Below, one piece after another: positions 44,381 to 53,621 of a DNA stretch of 64,000 bases (its first letter is position 1; each line of letters starts with the position of its first letter). The notes under the pieces were generated by a model that was given only the letters and a program-made list of their open reading frames with translations, made no database searches and had not been told where the DNA came from. A program made the position numbers and the translations under genes. Source of the stretch: Phaeobacter inhibens DSM 16374 (GTDB lineage Bacteria; Pseudomonadota; Alphaproteobacteria; Rhodobacterales; Rhodobacteraceae); the NCBI RefSeq assembly GCF_000473105.1, contig NZ_AXBB01000004.1, positions 186,001 through 250,000 of the forward strand, in the 5' to 3' direction.

Positions 44381-45895
44381 TCAGTTGCTGGCGTCGTCAT
44401 CGGCTGCGGCGGGAGCCGTGTCGCTGGCCTGATCTTCGGTGGCCTGATCTGCATCGGCGTCATCGTTGCCCTGCGTGGCGCCGCCGGTGGTTTTCAGGGC
44501 GCCGTTCTCCCAGGTGCCTTCGGCCTCCTGACCGCTGGCATAGCGCATCACGCCGGGACCTTGTCGTTTGGAGTTGAGGAAGCTGCCCTCATAAACGTCG
44601 CCATTGGCATAGGTCGCGACCCCCTTGCCGCTGATCTTGCCTTCGGTCCAGTCGCCTTCATAGCTGAAGCCATCTGTCATCACGATCTTGCCAGTGCCGT
44701 GACGCTGGCTGTTGGCGAAACTGCCGGTATAGACCGAGCCGTCAGGGTAGGTCACAACCGCATCACCATCACGCTGACCGTCTTTCCAGCCACCTTCGTA
44801 GCGGTAACCGTCGGGATAGGTCATGACCCCCTGACCGTGGTTCTTGGCGTTCTTGAATTCGCCGGTATAGACCAGCCCGTTGGGATAGGTGGTGGTGCCG
44901 GTCCCCTCGATCACGCCGGCGACCCAGTCGCCTTCGTAGGTGGAGCCATCGGGATAGGTGATTTTGCCCACCCCATCCGCGAGGTCATCGCGGAACTGGC
45001 CCTCGTAGACCGAACCGTCGGGATAGGTGACGCGGCCCTTGCCTTCGATCTGGCCGGCCAGCCATTCGCCGCTGTACACATAGCCATCGGTCTTGGTGAA
45101 GGTGCCTTCGCCGTGGCGCAGATCATCCTCGAAATTGCCGATATAGACATCACCATTGGCATGGATCTGCTTGCCCTCACCCTGACGGCGCCCGGCCGCC
45201 AAAGGGCCCTCGTAGATGTCGCCATTGGGCTGCGTCAGCACCCCAGTGCCATCCATCTGGTTCGCGGCCCAGTCGCCCTCGTAGATCAGCCCGTCGGGCA
45301 TGATCAGTTTGCCGGTGCCCTCCAGCTGCCCGTTGCGGATATCGCCCTCGTAAGTGGCGCCGTCGGGGTAGGTGATCTTGCCGGTGCCGTCCTTCAGGCC
45401 ATCGACCCAGTCGCCCTCATACTGATAGCCGCCCGGGTTGCGCATGAGGCCCTTGCCGTGGTGCTTGGCATCACGAAAGCCGCCCTCGTAGCGGGCGCCG
45501 TTGGCGTAGACCGCGATGCCCTGACCGTTGATCACCCCGTCGGACCACTCCCCCTCGTAGGTGCCGCCATCGGCAAAGGTGATTTTGCCCGCGCCCTCCG
45601 GTTTGCCCTTGGCAAACTCGCCCTCGTAGACGGAGCCGTTGGGAAAACGCGCCACGCCGCGTCCGCGCACCTCACCATCGACCCAGTCGCCGGTATATTC
45701 ATAGCCGTTGGGCAGGGTGTAGGTGCCGGTGCCATGCTGCAATCCACCGCGAAAGGTGCCCTCATAGATGCCGCCGATTTCATCCTGTGTGGTCAGTACC
45801 TTGCCATCGTCCTGTGCCAGGGCCGGACGGATCCCCCCGGCAGCGCCAAGCGCCAGGGCAGAGGTCAAAAGAGCGGCGGTGGTGAAACGGGTCAT
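44381..45895 (-). CDS. Exported MORN-repeat protein
   Basis: About 504 residues. An N-terminal signal peptide (RFTTAALLTSALALGAAG, cleavage near ALAQ) is followed by 19 tandem MORN units of 23 residues (YEGxWxxGxxxGxGxxxxPDGxx) and a 30-residue acidic Asp/Ala tail. MORN repeats form elongated beta hairpins that bind membranes or proteins. In bacteria the role is largely unknown. The ATG at 45895 directly precedes the signal sequence; an ATG 6 codons upstream (45913) is also possible. Neither has a clear ribosome site. The gene is divergent from nadE. Confidence 0.88.
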   Translation of the reverse strand: MTRFTTAALLTSALALGAAGGIRPALAQDDGKVLTTQDEIGGIYEGTFRGGLQHGTGTYTLPNGYEYTGDWVDGEVRGRGVARFPNGSVYEGEFAKGKPEGAGKITFADGGTYEGEWSDGVINGQGIAVYANGARYEGGFRDAKHHGKGLMRNPGGYQYEGDWVDGLKDGTGKITYPDGATYEGDIRNGQLEGTGKLIMPDGLIYEGDWAANQMDGTGVLTQPNGDIYEGPLAAGRRQGEGKQIHANGDVYIGNFEDDLRHGEGTFTKTDGYVYSGEWLAGQIEGKGRVTYPDGSVYEGQFRDDLADGVGKITYPDGSTYEGDWVAGVIEGTGTTTYPNGLVYTGEFKNAKNHGQGVMTYPDGYRYEGGWKDGQRDGDAVVTYPDGSVYTGSFANSQRHGTGKIVMTDGFSYEGDWTEGKISGKGVATYANGDVYEGSFLNSKRQGPGVMRYASGQEAEGTWENGALKTTGGATQGNDDADADQATEDQASDTAPAAADDDASN

Positions 45896-46065
45896 GGAAT
45901 ATCTGCTTGCCATAAGGAGAGCCGCGGTGCGGGCCTGTTGATCTGTTTGACAGGAAACTATGCCACAGCCGCCGCCGTCGCAATGTCTTTTGCCGCTGTG
46001 GTCTTTCCCTCGGGGCGCGATCTGTTTAATGGCAGAAGGCAGGATTATCGAAGGACGCAAGCAGG

Positions 46066-47724
46066 ATGGCTGATCGTTTTCGCGTGACACTGGCCCAGTT
46101 GAACCCCACCGTCGGGGATCTGGCGGGCAATGCAAACAAGGCCCGCGAGGCCTGGGCCGCAGGCCGTGACGCCGGGGCGGATCTGGTCGCTTTGCCGGAA
46201 ATGTTCATCACCGGCTACAACACGCAGGATCTGGTGCAAAAGCCGGTTTTTCACCAGGCCGCGATTGCCGAAGTTGAGCGGTTGGCCGCCGATTGCGCCG
46301 ATGGGCCAGCTCTGGCGGTCGGCAGCCCCTGGGTCGCAGATGGCAAATTGTTCAACGCCTATCTGATCCTGAAGGGTGGCAAGATCACCACGCAGGTGCT
46401 GAAACACCATTTGCCCAATGCCACTGTGTTTGACGAGGTGCGGATCTTTGATGCCGGTCCCTTGGGTGGGCCATATGCGGTTGGCAATACCCGGATCGGC
46501 AGCCCCATCTGCGAGGATGGCTGGTACGAGGATGTGGCCGAGACACTGGCGGAAACCGGTGCTGAGTTCCTGCTGATCCCCAATGGATCGCCCTATTTTC
46601 GCAACAAGATGGATGTGCGGTTCAACCACATGGTGGCCCGCGCGGTCGAAACCGATCTGCCGGTGATCTACCTCAATATGGTGGGCGGTCAGGATGATCA
46701 GGTCTTTGATGGCGGTTCCTTTGTGCTGAACCCGGGCGGTGCGTTGGCGCTGCAGATGCCGGTCTTTGACGAGGCGATACAGCATCTCGATCTGGAACGC
46801 ACCGCCGAGGGGTGGCGCGCCGTCGAAGGCCCCAAGGCCTCGCTACCGGATGAATGGGAGCAGGATTATCACGTCATGACGCTGTCGCTGCGTGACTACA
46901 TGCGCAAGACCGGCTTCAAGAAGGTGCTGCTGGGTCTGTCCGGTGGGGTCGATTCCGCCATTGTGGCTACCATTGCGGTTGATGCGCTGGGGGCGGAGAA
47001 TGTCCGCTGCGTGATGCTGCCGTCCGAATATACCTCGCAAGAGTCGTTGGACGATGCCGAAGCCGTGGCCAAGGCGCTGGGCGTGCACTACGACTACGTC
47101 CCGATTGCCGAGGGGCGTGCTGCCATCACCAACACGTTGGCGCCGCTGTTTGCAGGTCTGGACGAGGGGCTGACGGAGGAAAACATCCAGTCCCGCCTGC
47201 GGGGGCTCCTGCTGATGGCGATGTCGAACAAATTTGGCGAGATGCTGCTGACCACCGGCAATAAATCCGAGGTCGCCGTGGGCTATGCGACGATCTATGG
47301 CGATATGGCGGGGGGCTATAACCCGATCAAGGATCTCTACAAGACCCGCGTATTTGAGACTTGCCGCTGGCGCAATGACAATCACCGGGACTGGATGATG
47401 GGGCCAGAGGGCGAGGTGATCCGCCCCAATGTGATTGACAAGCCGCCCAGTGCCGAACTGCGCGATGATCAGAAAGACAGCGACAGCCTGCCGGATTACC
47501 CGGAACTGGATGCGTTGCTGGAGATCTTGGTGGACCGGGATGGGTCGATTGCCGATTGCGTCGCGGCAGGGTTCTCGCGGGAGAATGCCAAACGTGTGGA
47601 GCACCTGATTTATATCAGCGAATACAAGCGTTTTCAGTCGGCGCCCGGTGCGCGTCTGACGCCGCGTGCGTTCTGGCTGGACCGGCGCTACCCGATCGTG
47701 AACCGCTGGCGCGATCCAAGCTGA
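46066..47724 (+). CDS. nadE: Glutamine-dependent NAD+ synthetase
   Basis: 552 residues: an N-terminal nitrilase-type glutaminase domain (Glu in LPEMFITGYN, Lys in LKHHLPN, Cys in PICEDGWYED) and a C-terminal NAD synthase domain with the PPi loop LGLSGGVDSAI near residue 290. It amidates nicotinic acid adenine dinucleotide using glutamine nitrogen. The frame starts at an ATG divergent from the MORN gene. Confidence 0.96.
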   Translation: MADRFRVTLAQLNPTVGDLAGNANKAREAWAAGRDAGADLVALPEMFITGYNTQDLVQKPVFHQAAIAEVERLAADCADGPALAVGSPWVADGKLFNAYLILKGGKITTQVLKHHLPNATVFDEVRIFDAGPLGGPYAVGNTRIGSPICEDGWYEDVAETLAETGAEFLLIPNGSPYFRNKMDVRFNHMVARAVETDLPVIYLNMVGGQDDQVFDGGSFVLNPGGALALQMPVFDEAIQHLDLERTAEGWRAVEGPKASLPDEWEQDYHVMTLSLRDYMRKTGFKKVLLGLSGGVDSAIVATIAVDALGAENVRCVMLPSEYTSQESLDDAEAVAKALGVHYDYVPIAEGRAAITNTLAPLFAGLDEGLTEENIQSRLRGLLLMAMSNKFGEMLLTTGNKSEVAVGYATIYGDMAGGYNPIKDLYKTRVFETCRWRNDNHRDWMMGPEGEVIRPNVIDKPPSAELRDDQKDSDSLPDYPELDALLEILVDRDGSIADCVAAGFSRENAKRVEHLIYISEYKRFQSAPGARLTPRAFWLDRRYPIVNRWRDPS

Positions 47725-47807
47725 GGCGGGGCGGCGGTTTGGCTGCCGCAAAGGCATCCAGCTGCGTCACTTGCGGTCGGCAACTAAACCTGCGGCGACG
47801 GGCGCTG

Positions 47808-49343
47808 TCAGTCTTGGGCTCCTGAGAACGGGCCCTTGGCCGGGTCGGCCTTCTGGCAATCCACCACGCAGTTGCGGCCTGCATCCTTGGCGGCGTAGAG
47901 CGCGCGATCCGCGGCATGCATCAGATCCTGCGGCAGCAGCCCGTCCTCGGGATAGCTGGCCACCCCGATGGAGATGGTGACCCGTGGCAACGTGCCGGAG
48001 CCGTAGCGCAGGGTGATATCCTCGATTGCAGCGCGCAGAGCCTCGCCCACCTCAATGGTCTGTTCCTTGTCAGTGTCGGGCAGGAACACTGCAAATTCCT
48101 CGCCTCCCATCCGGCAGCAGACCTCTCCGTTGCGAAACAGCTCCTTCAGCGTGTCGCCAATGGCGCGCAGCACCATGTCGCCCGCATCGTGGCCATGGGT
48201 GTCATTGAAGGTCTTGAACCGGTCGGCATCAAAGCTGAGCACCCCCAGCTGGCTGGCGCGCCGGTCGGCGAGGGCCACCGCATTGCGCAGCTCTCCAAGG
48301 AAGTAACGTCGGTTATAGACGCCTGTCAGCGGATCGCGGGTGGACTGGTCATGCAATTCATCGCGTAGCCGCACATTGGCCACTGCCAGTGAGATATGCT
48401 CACCGCAGCGCAGCGCCAGACGATGCAGCGCCACCTTGCGTTTGGCATCGGTTTCGGGCGCGAATTTCACATGCAACAGACCCACGGTATTGCCATGGGC
48501 GACCACCGGAAAACAGACGTACTCCTTATGATCGCTGGTGCTGGGCTGCTCCTCCACATGGGTGCAGGCAAAGGCGATTTTATCCGCAGAATAGAGATAT
48601 TGCCGACCCCGCCGCAGGGCCCAGCAGGCATCGGGGAAGATGTGGTCATGCGCCTCGCCGCCGCCCCAGTGGCATTTGCCGTCCAGAACATCACGTGAGT
48701 TGGAATAGATATACAACTCTCCCCGGGATTGCGGAAACAACTGTGCCATGAAGGCACTGACAATGCGAAACAGCTCCTCCTGTGATTTGCAGGAGTGCAG
48801 CCATTCATCAAGCTGGGACAACAGCTTGGCTTCCTCGCGCCAGGATTGTTCCGCCGCAAGCGTCTTCAGGGCGGTCAGCTCTGCCTCTTCGGCAGCCTGC
48901 CGCGCCTGGGTCAGGTCCCGCGCGCTGCGCTCAATCTGGGTGACATCAGTGTAGCAGGAGACAAAGCCGCCGGTGGACAGCCGCCGCGTATCAATCTGCA
49001 GCCGCCGTCCCGACGGCATCCTGCGGGTCGCCGAAAACCGCTCCTTGTCAGAGCTGAAATCCTGTTCGGCCTGCTTGGCGCTGTCTTCGGTCACATGGCC
49101 CAGCCTGACGGCGGTGGCAAAAAACGCCGCGCGCGAATAGCCGGGATATATATCCCCGTTCTGCAGCTCCAGAAGGGTGAGCAGGCGCTCGTTGAAGACC
49201 TGGCAATGCCCGTCCTCGGTCCAGACCATCACGCCCTGGTCCAGCTTGTTCAATACATCCATGAGCCGGGCATGGGATGGCTCGGGCAGACTCTCCGCCT
49301 GCAACATCTCATTCGGGATCACTTTGTTCACGGGAGACCCCAT
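47808..49343 (-). CDS. PAS-GAF diguanylate cyclase
   Basis: 511 residues with no membrane segment. A PAS-like domain lies near 20-130 (MVWTEDGHCQVFNERLL), a helical linker near 140-175, a GAF-like domain near 185-325, and a GGDEF domain near 340-500 with active-site GGEEF at 413-417. It should make cyclic di-GMP in response to an unknown cytosolic signal. The product-inhibition I-site RxxD reads RNGE (residues 405-408), so feedback inhibition may be weakened. It is convergent with nadE. Confidence 0.88.
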   Translation of the reverse strand: MGSPVNKVIPNEMLQAESLPEPSHARLMDVLNKLDQGVMVWTEDGHCQVFNERLLTLLELQNGDIYPGYSRAAFFATAVRLGHVTEDSAKQAEQDFSSDKERFSATRRMPSGRRLQIDTRRLSTGGFVSCYTDVTQIERSARDLTQARQAAEEAELTALKTLAAEQSWREEAKLLSQLDEWLHSCKSQEELFRIVSAFMAQLFPQSRGELYIYSNSRDVLDGKCHWGGGEAHDHIFPDACWALRRGRQYLYSADKIAFACTHVEEQPSTSDHKEYVCFPVVAHGNTVGLLHVKFAPETDAKRKVALHRLALRCGEHISLAVANVRLRDELHDQSTRDPLTGVYNRRYFLGELRNAVALADRRASQLGVLSFDADRFKTFNDTHGHDAGDMVLRAIGDTLKELFRNGEVCCRMGGEEFAVFLPDTDKEQTIEVGEALRAAIEDITLRYGSGTLPRVTISIGVASYPEDGLLPQDLMHAADRALYAAKDAGRNCVVDCQKADPAKGPFSGAQD

Positions 49344-49528
49344 TGTTTCGTACCAGTCGTATCGTTGTGCTGCGACAGGCTGACACAGGAAGTCTGAATG
49401 AAACCTAAGCCATCCCCCGGGAAAACGCCGAAACTTTGAAACGACTTTTTAGGCAAGTTCAGCACCCGCGCCACAACTGGACAAAACGGTGTCCATGTGA
49501 CATGGGGCAGGGCAACAGGAGACTTGTG

Positions 49529-50854
49529 ATGACAACCACCCGATTTGCCCCGTCGCCGACCGGCTATATCCATGTTGGCAATCTGCGCACCGCGCTGATG
49601 AATTATCTGATCGCCCGCAAGGCCGGCGGCAGCTTCATCCTGCGTATCGACGACACCGATCCGGAGCGGTCGAAGGAAGAATATGTCGACGCGATCAAAC
49701 AGGATCTCGAATGGTTGGGTCTCGGTTGGGACCGGGTTGAGCGCCAGTCCGAGCGGCTGGAACGCTATGTTGCTGCAGCTGACAAACTGCGCGAGATCGG
49801 CCGTTTCTACGAGGCGTTTGAGACGCCGGTTGAGCTGGACCTCAAGCGCAAGAAACAGCTGAACATGGGCAAGCCGCCAGTCTATGACCGCGCGGCGCTG
49901 GCCCTGTCCGACGACGAAAAGGCCACCCTGCGCGCCGAACGCGGCGATGGTGTGTGGCGGTTCAAACTGGACCAGCAGCGGATCGAATGGGCTGACGGCA
50001 TTCTGGGCGACATCTCCATTGACGCCGCTTCGGTCTCTGATCCGGTGCTGATCCGCGGCGACGGCCAGTTCCTCTATACGCTGGCCTCCGTGGTGGATGA
50101 CACCGAGATGGGCGTGACCCATGTCGTGCGCGGCTCTGACCATGTGACCAACACTGCGACACAGATTCAGATCATTGAGGCGCTGGGCGGTACTGTCCCC
50201 TCCTTTGCCCATCACTCGCTGCTGACCGGCCCGCAGGGGGAGGCGCTGTCCAAACGCCTCGGCACGCTGGCGCTGCGTGATCTGCGTGAAGCGGGCGTTC
50301 AGCCGATGGCGCTGCTGAGCATGATGGCGCGTCTGGGCTCCTCCGACCCGGTTGAGATACGCTCGGAAATGGCGGAGCTGATCGACGGTTTTGACATCAA
50401 CCGCTTTGGCGCAGCGCCAACCAAATTCGATGTGGAGGATCTCTACCCGCTGACCGCCCGCTACCTGCAGTCGCTGTCGCTGGCTGATGTCCAGACACAT
50501 GTGGACGCGCTGGGGGTCCCGGCTGAGAAACAGGCCGCGTTCTGGGATGTGGCCAAGGAGAATATCTCCACGCTGAAGGATCTGGGCGGCTGGTGGGAGC
50601 TGTGCCGTGATGGTGCGGAGCCGTTGATTGCAGAAGAGGACACGGCGTTCATTGCGGAGGCGATGGCGCTCCTGCCCGAGGGGCCTTACGATGGTGAAAG
50701 CTGGGGCAAATGGACCGCCGCAGTGAAGGAAAAGACCGGCCGTAAGGGCAAAGGCCTGTTCATGCCGCTGCGCAAAGCCGTAACCGGAATGGAACGCGGG
50801 CCCGATATGTCGGCCCTGCTGGCGCTGATGGAGACGGTGCGCGCCCGCGGCTGA
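49529..50854 (+). CDS. gltX: Glutamate-tRNA ligase
   Basis: A 441-residue class I synthetase. The HIGH motif appears in FAPSPTGYIHVGNLRTAL at the N-terminus and the KMSKS equivalent in GEALSKRLG near residue 243. The frame is open to 49436, but AGGAG stands 8 bases before the ATG at 49529. It is shorter than the 470-residue E. coli enzyme. Alphaproteobacteria often carry two gltX copies, so tRNA(Gln) charging by this one is possible. A strong terminator follows. Confidence 0.93.
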   Translation: MTTTRFAPSPTGYIHVGNLRTALMNYLIARKAGGSFILRIDDTDPERSKEEYVDAIKQDLEWLGLGWDRVERQSERLERYVAAADKLREIGRFYEAFETPVELDLKRKKQLNMGKPPVYDRAALALSDDEKATLRAERGDGVWRFKLDQQRIEWADGILGDISIDAASVSDPVLIRGDGQFLYTLASVVDDTEMGVTHVVRGSDHVTNTATQIQIIEALGGTVPSFAHHSLLTGPQGEALSKRLGTLALRDLREAGVQPMALLSMMARLGSSDPVEIRSEMAELIDGFDINRFGAAPTKFDVEDLYPLTARYLQSLSLADVQTHVDALGVPAEKQAAFWDVAKENISTLKDLGGWWELCRDGAEPLIAEEDTAFIAEAMALLPEGPYDGESWGKWTAAVKEKTGRKGKGLFMPLRKAVTGMERGPDMSALLALMETVRARG

Positions 50855-50874
50855 TCTCTGCCAGTACACGTCTG

Positions 50875-50903
50875 AAAAGGCGGCTCCGGGTGGGCCGCCT
50901 TTT
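50875..50903 (+). terminator. Rho-independent terminator of gltX
   Basis: AAAAGGCGGC and GCCGCCTTTT form a perfect 10-pair stem with a 9-base loop, followed by GTATT, 20 bases after the gltX stop codon. Confidence 0.92.
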
Positions 50904-51092
50904 GTATTGAGGCGCGCTCCCGCCCGCCTCATCGGCATCAAAGATGCCGCCGTTGCGGTTGGGCCGGGCGCCGCGCCGGAGCGCGGCGCTGCAGACCGCC
51001 CGGTCGGCGGTCTGCCATGCCCAACAGTGTGCGGATCAGGTTTCCTGGTCCAGCGCGCGGACGGGAGCGCCCGCTCTTACATGTGTCAGGTC

Positions 51093-52280
51093 TCAGCGAT
51101 CAGAGTGCTGCTCCCGCATCTCTGTGGCCGCTTTCGCCATGGCCGGGTTGGGATGATGCCCCAGTGCCGCGAGGGCCTTGTCCATCCAGTCGATCACTGC
51201 AGGATCATCCCCTCCGGCGCGGGCGATGGGCGGGAAGGCGCAGGACAGAAGATGCCGGGCGGATATGGCGGGCATGAACATTCGGTCAAAGGACACATCG
51301 CGCGTGCCTTGCTGATCCTCATCCGGGGTATTCTCCCACAACAAGCGTTCCAGCCGCCCCATGACCTCCAGCGCGGTGCCGGGATCATTGACCCCGGGAG
51401 ACAACGCCCGCTGTGCGGTTTCCGCAAGCAGGGTCAGTCCAAACGAGGGATCTTGATCAAAACTGCGCACATCGCCGATTTCGATGCAGCGGCTGGCGGC
51501 CTCGCACAGGTCCTCATCCCCGGATTTCGCATAGGCCACGGGCCGCCCGCGCAACACAAATTCACCCGGGGTGCGATGGATCGCGATCTGGGTGTCGGCC
51601 TCTTCCGCCAATGTCTGCAACTGCGCCACGTCCACAAACCGCACGAACCCCGAAGCCTGCGCCGGGATCGCCGTGCCGTCTGCCTTGAACCGGGTGTCAT
51701 CCTCGGCGCGTTGCGCGCCCAGACAGGGCGCATCGGCGCGCTGGCGCAGGCTGGTGCGGCTGCGGTCCTCGATCAGGCGCAGGGTGTGATCCATGCTGCC
51801 AAGGCCCGACAGGTGATCAATCCAGCGCAAAATCGCCCCGACAATCAGCGCGACAACCCCAACGGTGAGCGCAAAGATCACAATGGCCGCATCCTCGCTG
51901 TAGAACCCGGCCCGGAACAGGATTACCGCACTCAGGCTGAAGACAAATCCACCGACGAAGGTGGCCAGAACGCTCTGGGTGATCGTATCCTCAAGCAGCA
52001 GGCGGTAAACCCGCGGGGTCGCGGTGGCGGCGGCGGTGCGATAGGCGGAGACCATGACGTTCAGCGAAAATGTGGTCACGGCCAGCATGCCGGAGGCGAG
52101 GATATTGAGCACCGGCAGCGCCGCTTCGCGTCCGAACCGTTCGCCCAGATCCTCGGGGATAAACGGGGTGAGCCAGGGCGCGATGGCCAGCGCCAAAAGA
52201 GAGCAGGCTGAAATCAGCACCACCCGGAACCACAATTGCCGGGTGATCCGCTGAATGTAGAGAAGCGTGCGCGAGATCAC
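51093..52280 (-). CDS. DUF2254 family membrane protein
   Basis: A 395-residue protein of the DUF2254 family. Four hydrophobic segments lie in the first 150 residues (for example FRVVLISACSLLALAIAP and VIFALTVGVVALIVGAIL), followed by a soluble C-terminal half with SPGVNDPGTALEVMGRLERLL, the most conserved part of the family. Function unknown. Its ATG overlaps the stop of the GGCT-like gene upstream (ATGA), so the two are coupled. Confidence 0.85.
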   Translation of the reverse strand: MISRTLLYIQRITRQLWFRVVLISACSLLALAIAPWLTPFIPEDLGERFGREAALPVLNILASGMLAVTTFSLNVMVSAYRTAAATATPRVYRLLLEDTITQSVLATFVGGFVFSLSAVILFRAGFYSEDAAIVIFALTVGVVALIVGAILRWIDHLSGLGSMDHTLRLIEDRSRTSLRQRADAPCLGAQRAEDDTRFKADGTAIPAQASGFVRFVDVAQLQTLAEEADTQIAIHRTPGEFVLRGRPVAYAKSGDEDLCEAASRCIEIGDVRSFDQDPSFGLTLLAETAQRALSPGVNDPGTALEVMGRLERLLWENTPDEDQQGTRDVSFDRMFMPAISARHLLSCAFPPIARAGGDDPAVIDWMDKALAALGHHPNPAMAKAATEMREQHSDR

Positions 52281-52864
52281 TGATCGAGTCCAATCAGGGT
52301 TGCCCCGACCGCGCCCAGATGCTGGTCCACCAGATCACGTTCCTCCGTGGTCAGCGCCTGTGCCCGGGGATAGCGGGGGACGGCGCGGTCGTTCAGGATT
52401 GGCGCGTCCCAGCCATCGGTCGTGCGCATGAAATCGGCAACGCCTTCTGTGCCAAAGACATCGAGATACCCCTGGATCACCACATCAAGATAGCTCAGCA
52501 GGATCGGATGGCGCATGCTGGCCGCACGCTGGCTGCTGGCGGGGATTGCGTAGACGGCGATCTCGGTCTCCGGCGCCAGATCGTGCTGCACCGCGTCCCG
52601 CGCCGCCAGACGATCATAGCCGAACTCGCGGTCGTCCAAGGCTGTCCAATCCGCGCCAGGGACTTCGGCGACCAGCCCGTCGATGCGACTGTCGGCGCAG
52701 GGCACCGCAGAGAGGTAGGCCACCGGGCGCAGATCGGTCTGCACCCAGGCCCGCCGCCAGCCGCTGAGCCGTGCCGGGCGGGCCTGTCCATAGGCATGGG
52801 TGCGCGTGTTCACCAGGCTGCCGTAGCCAAAGAAATAGGGGGCTGGGGGAACGGGGGCAGTCAT
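52277..52864 (-). CDS. Gamma-glutamylcyclotransferase-like protein
   Basis: A 195-residue protein of the GGCT/AIG2 fold. The substrate-cavity motif YGSL occurs in YFFGYGSLVNTRTH near residue 14, and a Glu-containing DDREFGYDR segment supplies the likely catalytic acid. Members release 5-oxoproline from gamma-glutamyl peptides, but many are uncharacterised. It is coupled to DUF2254 and divergent from the Rrf2 regulator. Confidence 0.8.
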   Translation of the reverse strand: MTAPVPPAPYFFGYGSLVNTRTHAYGQARPARLSGWRRAWVQTDLRPVAYLSAVPCADSRIDGLVAEVPGADWTALDDREFGYDRLAARDAVQHDLAPETEIAVYAIPASSQRAASMRHPILLSYLDVVIQGYLDVFGTEGVADFMRTTDGWDAPILNDRAVPRYPRAQALTTEERDLVDQHLGAVGATLIGLDQ

Positions 52865-53007
52865 TCGGATCTCCTGTCAGCAATGTCTCAATCGGCAATA
52901 TCTGCGCGGTGTGCCGGATCGGGGCAAGGCAGCTGGGCTCTGCCGTGACGGCGGCGGCGGTGATGGCGACCCTGCGGTGCAGAGATCAGCACAGAGCTAT
53001 TGCAGCT

Positions 53008-53021
53008 TTGATGCATGTCAA
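53008..53021. promoter_or_regulatory. FNR/FnrL-type box upstream of the Rrf2 regulator
   Basis: TTGATGCATGTCAA fits TTGAT-N4-(A/G)TCAA, the oxygen-sensing FnrL site of Rhodobacteraceae. The palindrome extends to CTTTGA/TCAAAG. It lies 59 bases before the Rrf2 start codon and 143 bases before the divergent GGCT-like gene. Confidence 0.55.
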
Positions 53022-53080
53022 AGTGGCCTTTGCGCAGCCATGTCATGATCCGGCGATCAAGGCACCTCGGAGGGGCGATC

Positions 53081-53545
53081 ATGCGGATCACGAAACGGAC
53101 GAATATTGCAGTGCGGCTGTTGATGTACTGTGCGGCCCATGCGGACCGCCTGGTCACCAAATCGGAAATTGCGGCGCGCTGCAATATCTCCGAGAACCAT
53201 TTGGCGCAGGTAATCAACCAATTGGCGCAATTGGGATATCTTCATACCCAACGTGGTCGCAATGGCGGCATGTCGCTGGGCAAGCCTGCGGCGGAAATCG
53301 GCATTGGCGACGTGTTCCGCGATGTCGAGGGCACGGTGCCGATGGTTGAGTGTTTTGCCGATGCCGACAATACCTGCCCACTGGTGTCGGCCTGCCGGTT
53401 GCGCCTCGCCCTGTCGGAGGCCGCGCAGGCCTTCTATCAATCGCTGGACGGCATCACGCTGGAGGCGCTGATCTGTGACAATGACGCGCTGTTTGCCCTG
53501 TTTCAGCCGCCCGGCGCCGCCAGCTGTGCGCGCTATGTGAATTAG
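53081..53545 (+). CDS. Rrf2-family regulator (NsrR-like)
   Basis: A 154-residue winged-helix regulator. Three cysteines, Cys91, Cys99 and Cys105 in VECFADADNTCPLVSACRLR, give the CX7CX5C iron-sulfur pattern of NsrR, the nitric-oxide sensor. The recognition helix is in ISENHLAQVINQLAQLGYL. The ATG at 53081 follows GGAGGGG at 5 bases; the frame extends further but without a ribosome site. No nitric-oxide detoxification gene is adjacent, so its targets lie elsewhere. A FNR-like box upstream suggests oxygen control. Confidence 0.88.
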   Translation: MRITKRTNIAVRLLMYCAAHADRLVTKSEIAARCNISENHLAQVINQLAQLGYLHTQRGRNGGMSLGKPAAEIGIGDVFRDVEGTVPMVECFADADNTCPLVSACRLRLALSEAAQAFYQSLDGITLEALICDNDALFALFQPPGAASCARYVN

Positions 53546-53621
53546 GTCGGTGCAGACACCAGCCTGCCGCAGCTGGTGTCTGATGTGGGTCCCTCCTTGC
53601 GCCACAACGGCGCGCGCAGGT

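Noticed and set aside
42498-44432. A 644-codon open frame on plus, opposite leuA
   Set aside because: It is antisense to leuA and would pass through the terminator and the leader region.
44561-46087. A 508-codon open frame on plus with regular repeats, opposite the MORN gene
   Set aside because: The repeats (such as AVGIGD) are the mirror of the MORN codons; the MORN frame has a signal peptide and the consensus repeat.
49328-50941. A 537-codon open frame on minus, opposite gltX
   Set aside because: It covers the gltX terminator and is antisense to a complete synthetase.
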